From the NCBI GenBank assembly GCA_029975215.1, contig JARKPO010000045.1:1-64000 (forward strand): a DNA stretch of 64,000 nt. The letters are read 5' to 3'. The DNA is from Levilinea sp. GTDB taxonomy: Bacteria; Chloroflexota; Anaerolineae; Anaerolineales; Anaerolineaceae. Of this stretch, positions 59,251-64,000 are shown in pieces (within the stretch, counting starts at the first letter, position 1; each line of letters opens with the position of its first letter). The translations under genes and the position numbers were made by a program. A model generated the notes under the pieces. The model saw only the letters and a list, made by a program, of their open reading frames with translations. It was not told the DNA's origin and made no database searches.

Positions 59251-61020
59251 GTGAGTGCATTGGCAACACCGCAAGCGGAATTTACCCTGAAACGCAGGTT
59301 TACCTCAGATCGACGCAGCCCGGTGCGCTGGGTGGCTTATCATGGATTGCGCAACTGGCCAATCGGCTTGGTGGCGCTGACCGGTGCGTTTGGGAACGCA
59401 GCCCTCGCAGCGGTTCTGCCGATGTTGATTGGGCAGGCGCTGAATTTGCTGCTTTCACCGAATCCTACCCTGGAAGGCCTGGGTCGGATTGCAGTCTGGG
59501 TAGCGCTGTCTCAGGCGGCGCGCAGTGTGCTGCAGTGGATGCGCAACTTTGGCTTTGAGCTGACCGCCCAACGCGTGGAACGAGACGTGCGCGAGGATTT
59601 GTACGCGTCTTTGCTGGGCAAAAGCATGACCTTTCACAGCCTGCAGCCGGTGGGGGATACCATGGCGCGGGCGACCAACGATGTGCGCGAGGTCAACTTC
59701 TTGTTTAGCCCAGGTCTGAACATGGTGATGGGTTCGCTGAATTTTTTGGTGATGCCGCTGGTGCTGGCTTCGCGCTATCATCCCACCCTGCTGCTGACTC
59801 CTTTGTTGTTTGTGCTGGTGTATTTTTACGCCCTGTGGCGCTATCTGCGCCGGCTGCGGCCGGTGACGCATGAGGTGCGCGAATCCTTTGGTGTGATGAA
59901 CACCCGCCTGGCAGAAGCGTTGGACGGGATTGAGACGGTGAAGGGTTCGTCGCAGGAACGTAGCGAAGTGGAGCGCTTCGGCGCCAATGCCCGCCGTTAC
60001 CGCAACGCGACGGTGATGCAGGGGGATATTGAGGCGCGCTTTGTGCCTATGCTGCTGTTCAATCTGGCATTGGCGGGCGGTTTGCTGCACGCTTTGATCC
60101 TGAACCATCAGGGTTTACTGGATGTGGGGGGTGTGGTGGCGTATTTTGGACTGCTGCTGATGCTGGATTTCCCCACGTTCGCTTCTCTGAGCGCCTATTC
60201 GCAGATTTCTTCTGGGCTGGCGGGCGCGCGGCGCATTTTGGAACTGATGAACCGAGAAAACAACCTGGATCAGAACGTGGACGGGGTGCGGCAAACCATT
60301 CGAGGCGAAATTGAGCTGCGGGATGTGAGCTTTGGCTACAGTCCGGATGAACTCGCGCTAGAGAAGATCAGTTTTCGTGTTCAACCCGGGCAAACCGTGG
60401 CGATTGTGGGGCAGACGGGATCAGGCAAGACCAGCCTGACCAAGCTGATTAACCGCACGCACGACGTGACCAGCGGACAGGTGTTGGTGGACGGCGTAGA
60501 CGTTCGCGATTGGAATTTGGAATCCCTGCGGCGCGGAATTTCGATCATTGAGCAGGATATCTTCCTGTTTTCGGATACGGTGGCGCGCAACATCGCTTTT
60601 GGGCGGCAGGATGCCACCCAAGAGGAAATTGAGGCGGCGGCCAAGGCCGCGCAGGCACATGAATTTATCATGAGCTTCGATCAAGGTTACCAAACGGTGA
60701 TTGGGGAACGCGGGGTGACACTGTCCGGCGGGCAGCGTCAGCGACTGGCATTGGCACGGGCGTTTTTAACCCGCCCCCAGATATTGATTCTGGATGATTC
60801 CACCAGTGCGATTGACAGCGCTACGGAAGATAAAATCCAACGGGCAATTTACAACGCAGCTCAGGGCCGCACCACCCTGATCATCACCCACCGTTTATCA
60901 CAGATTCGCTGGGCGGATTTGATTGTGGTGATGCGCAAGGGGCGGCTGGCGGCAGTGGGAAGCCATGATGAATTGATGCGCACGTCAGAAGCCTACCGGC
61001 GCATTTTTCGGGAAGTGTAG
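59251..61020 (+). CDS. ABC exporter, first half of a heterodimer
   Basis: The 589-residue protein has six membrane helices and an ATPase domain. Walker A is VAIVGQTGSGKTSLTKLINR (near residue 385), signature TLSGGQRQRLALARA, Walker B ILILDDSTSAIDSATE and H-loop IITHRLSQI. Walker B ends in DD where the canonical catalytic residue is Glu, which is the degenerate-site pattern seen in one partner of heterodimeric exporters. The partner gene follows after six bases. GTG 59251 has GGGAG six to seven bases upstream. The substrate is unknown. Confidence 0.9.
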   Translation: MSALATPQAEFTLKRRFTSDRRSPVRWVAYHGLRNWPIGLVALTGAFGNAALAAVLPMLIGQALNLLLSPNPTLEGLGRIAVWVALSQAARSVLQWMRNFGFELTAQRVERDVREDLYASLLGKSMTFHSLQPVGDTMARATNDVREVNFLFSPGLNMVMGSLNFLVMPLVLASRYHPTLLLTPLLFVLVYFYALWRYLRRLRPVTHEVRESFGVMNTRLAEALDGIETVKGSSQERSEVERFGANARRYRNATVMQGDIEARFVPMLLFNLALAGGLLHALILNHQGLLDVGGVVAYFGLLLMLDFPTFASLSAYSQISSGLAGARRILELMNRENNLDQNVDGVRQTIRGEIELRDVSFGYSPDELALEKISFRVQPGQTVAIVGQTGSGKTSLTKLINRTHDVTSGQVLVDGVDVRDWNLESLRRGISIIEQDIFLFSDTVARNIAFGRQDATQEEIEAAAKAAQAHEFIMSFDQGYQTVIGERGVTLSGGQRQRLALARAFLTRPQILILDDSTSAIDSATEDKIQRAIYNAAQGRTTLIITHRLSQIRWADLIVVMRKGRLAAVGSHDELMRTSEAYRRIFREV

Positions 61021-61026
61021 GGACTC

Positions 61027-62850
61027 ATGCGTTTTTCTGCAGGTTTAGCGGCTGAAAAATATGACCGGCAGTATTCTGACCGCGAATTAATCCGGCGAAT
61101 TGCGCCCTATTTCCGGGCGCAGTGGAAGAGACTGGCGGGGCTGGTGGTGTTGGTGTTGACCATCTCGGCAACCTCATCCTTGCTGCCCATCCTGGTGTCG
61201 CGCGGGGTGGACCGCGTTGAGGGGCGGGCAAGCTGGGATCTGGCGCTGATGCTGGGCGGCGCGGTGGCGGGGATTGGGATTGTGCGTTGGGTGGCCAATT
61301 GGGCGCGGCGCAGGCTATCGGCTCGAGCAGTGAGCGATGTGATCCTGAACCTGGCCAAAGATGCTTTTGCGGCATCTACAGCGCATGATCTATCCTTCCA
61401 TGATGAACATTCTTCGGGGAGAATCCTTTCGCGCATCACCACCGACACGCGTGATTTTGGACAGCTGATCAACATGACGGTGGACGTCACCTCTCAGGTG
61501 GCGGAAGCTCTCATTTTGGGGGTGGTGCTGGTGCAGATCGAATGGCGGCTGGCACTCTATATTTTTGCTCTGGTTCCGGTGCTGTTTTTTCTGACTGTGA
61601 TGTACCGACGTTTTATGCGGCGGGTAACGCGCCAGGGGATGCGCGCAATGGCAGAGGTGAACTCGACCATCAAGGAGACCGTAAGCGGGATCGCTGTGGC
61701 GAAGAACTTCCGGCAGGAGCAGAATATTTACAACCTGTTTGAACGGGCCAATTCCACCTCGTACCGCATGAACGTGAGGCGGGGACTGGCCTGGACGGTG
61801 GTGATTCCGACCCTGAACGGGGTGGGCGGGCTGGCATCGGCCATTCTGGTGTATTTTGGCGGGATGAACGTGATTCAGGGGGTGGTGACGGCGGGGGCCT
61901 GGTATTTGTTCCTGCTGAGCCTGGACAGCTTCTTCTTCCCGGTGATGAGCATGGCTTCGTTCATGACCCAGATTCAAACCGGTCTGGCGGCGGCGGAACG
62001 GGTGTTCGCGCTGATTGATGCGGCGCCGGTGGTGAAACAGACCGGGAACGAAGCGGTGGGGCGGCTGCGCGGCGCGGTGGACTTTGTGCACGTCAATTTT
62101 CGGTATAAAGACTCAGAGCCGGTTTTAGACGATTTTTCGATTTCTATTCGACCAGGGGAGAACCTGGCGTTGGTGGGGCACACCGGCGCGGGAAAATCCT
62201 CGGTGGCGAGGCTGGTGGCGCGCTTCTATGAGTTTCAGGAGGGCGAGATCCGCATTGACGGGCGCGATATTCGCAGCCTGGATCTGGAAGCTTACCGCAG
62301 GCAGTTGGGAATCGTTTCGCAGACGCCGTTTTTGTTTTCCGGCACAGTGATGGATAATATCCGCTACGCGCGCCCGGAAGCGAGCGATGCAGAGATTGAA
62401 CACATTTCTCGTCAGGTTGGCGACGGGGAATGGATTGAGACCCTGCCGCGCGGATTGCACAGCGAGGTGGGCGAGCGTGGGGCTTTTCTTTCAATGGGAC
62501 AGCGCCAGATTGTGTCTTTGATTCGCGTGCTGGTGCAGAAACCGGCGATCTTTATCCTGGATGAGGCGACGGCTTCTGTGGATCCTTTTACCGAATGGCA
62601 GATTCAACAGGCGCTAAATTTGATCTTGAGTTCTACCACCAGTATCTTGATTGCGCACCGCTTATCCACGGTGAAAAGCGCGGACCGAATTCTGGTGATG
62701 CGCGCTGGCAAGATCATCGAGATGGGCAGTCACCAGGATTTATTAAGCCAGGGCGGGCACTACGCGGAGCTGTATAACACCTATTTCCGGCACCAAAGCC
62801 TAGCATATGTGGAACAGGCGCGGCAGATCGCCTCAGGTTCCGGCGTCTAG
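61027..62850 (+). CDS. ABC exporter, second half of a heterodimer
   Basis: The 607-residue partner has six membrane helices and an ATPase domain. Walker A is LALVGHTGAGKSSVARLVAR (near residue 383), Walker B FILDEATASVDPFTE with the catalytic Glu present, and H-loop IAHRLSTV. Its signature reads FLSMGQRQIVSLIR, so the usual LSGGQ is altered to LSMGQ. Together with the DD Walker B of the first half, this gives one canonical and one degenerate nucleotide site, as in TM287/288-type exporters. It overlaps the convergent NUDIX gene by 18 bases at the 3' end. Confidence 0.9.
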   Translation: MRFSAGLAAEKYDRQYSDRELIRRIAPYFRAQWKRLAGLVVLVLTISATSSLLPILVSRGVDRVEGRASWDLALMLGGAVAGIGIVRWVANWARRRLSARAVSDVILNLAKDAFAASTAHDLSFHDEHSSGRILSRITTDTRDFGQLINMTVDVTSQVAEALILGVVLVQIEWRLALYIFALVPVLFFLTVMYRRFMRRVTRQGMRAMAEVNSTIKETVSGIAVAKNFRQEQNIYNLFERANSTSYRMNVRRGLAWTVVIPTLNGVGGLASAILVYFGGMNVIQGVVTAGAWYLFLLSLDSFFFPVMSMASFMTQIQTGLAAAERVFALIDAAPVVKQTGNEAVGRLRGAVDFVHVNFRYKDSEPVLDDFSISIRPGENLALVGHTGAGKSSVARLVARFYEFQEGEIRIDGRDIRSLDLEAYRRQLGIVSQTPFLFSGTVMDNIRYARPEASDAEIEHISRQVGDGEWIETLPRGLHSEVGERGAFLSMGQRQIVSLIRVLVQKPAIFILDEATASVDPFTEWQIQQALNLILSSTTSILIAHRLSTVKSADRILVMRAGKIIEMGSHQDLLSQGGHYAELYNTYFRHQSLAYVEQARQIASGSGV

Positions 62851-63267
62851 CAGTTGGAGAAGGTTGGCGAGGTTCTCGCGGGAGATGCGGGTGAGGTCGA
62901 AGGGGGCGCTGCGCGGGTTAAACCAGCCAATTTCGCTGCATTTTCCCGGTTCGCGGATGGTGGGTTCACCTTCCAGCAGGGTGCACAGATAGCTGGGCGA
63001 GATCCAATGCTGCCCTTCTTCCGGCAAAATGTGATCCACCACATCTAATAAGCGTCCAACCTGGATGGTGATACCGTATTCTTCATGCATTTCACGGATG
63101 AGGGCGTGGGCCAGAGTTTCGCCAAATTCCACAGAGCCGCCGGGGAATTCCCACAGGCCGCGCTCATTTTTGGCCAGCGGGCCTCGGCGGGCCATGAAGA
63201 CCGCGCCGTCTTCACGCTGAATGACGGCCCCCACCCCAACACCGATATAATCTACACCTCGTTTCAT
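62833..63267 (-). CDS. NUDIX hydrolase
   Basis: The 144-residue protein has a full Nudix box, GGSVEFGETLAHALIREMHE with EYGI following (residues 40-63), matching GX5EX7REUXEEXGU. VGVGAVIQREDGAVFMARRG precedes it. The LWEFPGGSVE and ARRGPLAKNERG features fit MutT/ADP-sugar-like pyrophosphatases acting on nucleoside diphosphate derivatives. ATG 63267 is fixed by AGGAGGT seven bases upstream. The last bases overlap the ABC exporter gene end. Confidence 0.9.
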   Translation of the reverse strand: MKRGVDYIGVGVGAVIQREDGAVFMARRGPLAKNERGLWEFPGGSVEFGETLAHALIREMHEEYGITIQVGRLLDVVDHILPEEGQHWISPSYLCTLLEGEPTIREPGKCSEIGWFNPRSAPFDLTRISRENLANLLQLLDAGT

Positions 63268-63303
63268 TGAGTACCTCCTGAATGCTGTGTATGGATGGAC
63301 TTG

Positions 63304-63321
63304 CGGGTACAATTGTACCCG
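63304..63321. promoter_or_regulatory. 18-base perfect palindrome with -10 boxes on both strands
   Basis: CGGGTACAATTGTACCCG is its own reverse complement. It reads TACAAT on the plus strand (63308-63313) and on the minus strand (63317-63312), lying between the divergent NUDIX and YigZ-family genes. The YigZ start is 31 bases and the NUDIX start 37 bases away. It may be a symmetric bidirectional promoter, an operator, or both. Confidence 0.55.
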
Positions 63322-63351
63322 TGGAACGTTTCATACAGCGAAAGTGATGCT

Positions 63352-64000
63352 ATGAGCCGTTATTTGATCCCTGCCCAGGAAGCCCGCGCCGAAATCACCG
63401 TGGTGAACAGCCGATTTATCGCCAGCGCGGCCCCTGCGTTCAATGTGGATGAGGCGCGAGCCTTTATTCAGCGGATTCGCGCCGAGTTCCCCGACGCCAG
63501 CCACCATGTGCCCTGTTTTCTGGTAGGGCATGGGGCCTCTGTTACGGCGCATTGCAGCGATGCAGGCGAGCCTTCTGGCACAGCCGGGCGGCCTGCGTTG
63601 GCGGTGCTGCAAGGCAGCGGCCTGGGCGACGTGGTGGTGGTGACACGCTATTTTGGGGGCACCAAGTTGGGCACAGGCGGCCTGGTGCGTGCCTACAGCG
63701 ATGCGGTGCGTGCGGTTTTGGCGGTGCTACCGCGGGCGGTGAAGATCCCCACGGCCACGCTGATGGCGGCCCTGCCGTACAGTTATTTTGAACCGGTACG
63801 CCTGCTCATCGCCAGCCACCGAGGGGAACTGTTGGACCAGGATTTCGGCGCGGATGTGACCCTGAGCGTGCGTTTCCGCATGGAAGATGCGGCGGGCTTT
63901 CAGGAAGCGCTGCGCGAATTGACCCGCGGGACGGTGCAGGCGGAGGTGGTGGAAACCCAGCCCGACACCATTTTCCCCGTGACGGATGATGCGGACTTGG
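63352..64000 (+). CDS. YigZ/IMPACT family protein (3' end cut by window)
   Basis: The frame is open from ATG 63352 to the window end: 216 codons with no stop, close to the normal YigZ length of about 205-220. The family signature is AHCSDAGEPSGTAGRPALAV near residue 65, followed by VVVTRYFGGTKLGTGGLVRAY. HHVPCFLVG supplies the preceding strand. The C-terminal DUF1949-like half is present (SYFEPVRLLIASHRGELLDQ). The eukaryotic homologue IMPACT binds the regulator GCN1; the bacterial role is not settled. No strong ribosome site is seen. The symmetric promoter element at 63304-63321 lies just upstream. Confidence 0.9.
   Translation, partial: MSRYLIPAQEARAEITVVNSRFIASAAPAFNVDEARAFIQRIRAEFPDASHHVPCFLVGHGASVTAHCSDAGEPSGTAGRPALAVLQGSGLGDVVVVTRYFGGTKLGTGGLVRAYSDAVRAVLAVLPRAVKIPTATLMAALPYSYFEPVRLLIASHRGELLDQDFGADVTLSVRFRMEDAAGFQEALRELTRGTVQAEVVETQPDTIFPVTDDADL

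Noticed and set aside
1-64000. CRISPR array, rRNA operon, prophage or toxin-antitoxin pair
   Set aside because: No regularly spaced repeats, rRNA sequence, phage structural genes or paired small toxin/antitoxin frames were found.

Overview
The window looks like chromosomal DNA of a bacterium of the phylum Chloroflexota, most likely class Anaerolineae. This is inferred from gene content and style: a fermenter-type gene set (formate-tetrahydrofolate ligase, a tungsten-type aldehyde ferredoxin oxidoreductase, class 1B dihydroorotate dehydrogenase), lipoproteins with Thr/Pro/Ala-rich linkers, an NBR1-type Ig lipoprotein, frequent TTG/GTG starts and moderately high GC. No rRNA gene, CRISPR array, prophage or integrative element was seen. 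The only mobile-element trace is a transposase C-terminus cut by the left edge.

Layout. 1-3.0 kb: transposase end, a YbhN-type membrane protein overlapping a PHP phosphoesterase, tRNA-Leu(UAA), and a DMT-family transporter on the minus strand. 3.2-5.3 kb: fhs with a structured leader and a strong terminator. 5.4-14.9 kb: a long collinear morphogenesis and division cluster, mreB-mreC-mreD-mrdA-minC-minD-minE-rodA-gltX plus an AhpD-like gene. This puts the rod complex, the Min system and glutamyl-tRNA synthetase in one block. 14.9-18.0 kb (minus): a squalene/phytoene-synthase-like gene and an S33-type hydrolase with a membrane tail. 18.1-21.3 kb: a BNR-repeat lipoprotein, then pyrD-pyrK. 21.3-28.7 kb: B12-binding radical SAM protein, GH36 alpha-galactosidase, DUF1638 protein, a modified SGNH lipoprotein and a membrane-anchored rhodanese. 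28.7-32.4 kb: aldehyde ferredoxin oxidoreductase, a relic of a PfaD-type enoyl reductase, and an HpnA-like epimerase.

32.4-45 kb: a P-type ATPase whose leader is a recognisable yybP-ykoY manganese riboswitch with a terminator. Then come a Cys-rich acidic mini-protein, a VKOR-like protein, moeA, the stringent-response gene rel, an HAD phosphatase, and a two-gene FAD dehydrogenase (DAO subunit plus a large FAD/iron-sulfur fusion) divergent from pfkA. 45-51.3 kb (minus): prfB with a programmed +1 frameshift, ftsY, rlmN, an HAD-IIA phosphatase, clpP, tig and tRNA-Leu(UAG), a translation, protein-targeting and quality-control cluster. 51.3-56.6 kb (minus): penicillin-binding-like serine hydrolase, NBR1-Ig lipoprotein, ABC exporter and dus. 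56.6-64 kb: an unrecognised 139-residue protein, tex, a two-gene ABC exporter, a NUDIX hydrolase and a YigZ/IMPACT-family gene cut by the right edge.

The most informative signals are regulatory. The Mn riboswitch assigns a likely substrate to the ATPase. The release factor 2 frameshift site means the protein cannot be read from a single ORF. minC and ftsY show candidate leaderless promoters, and two divergent gene pairs share symmetric -10 elements. No wholly new multi-gene system could be demonstrated from sequence alone. Every family assignment comes from motif recognition without database searches.
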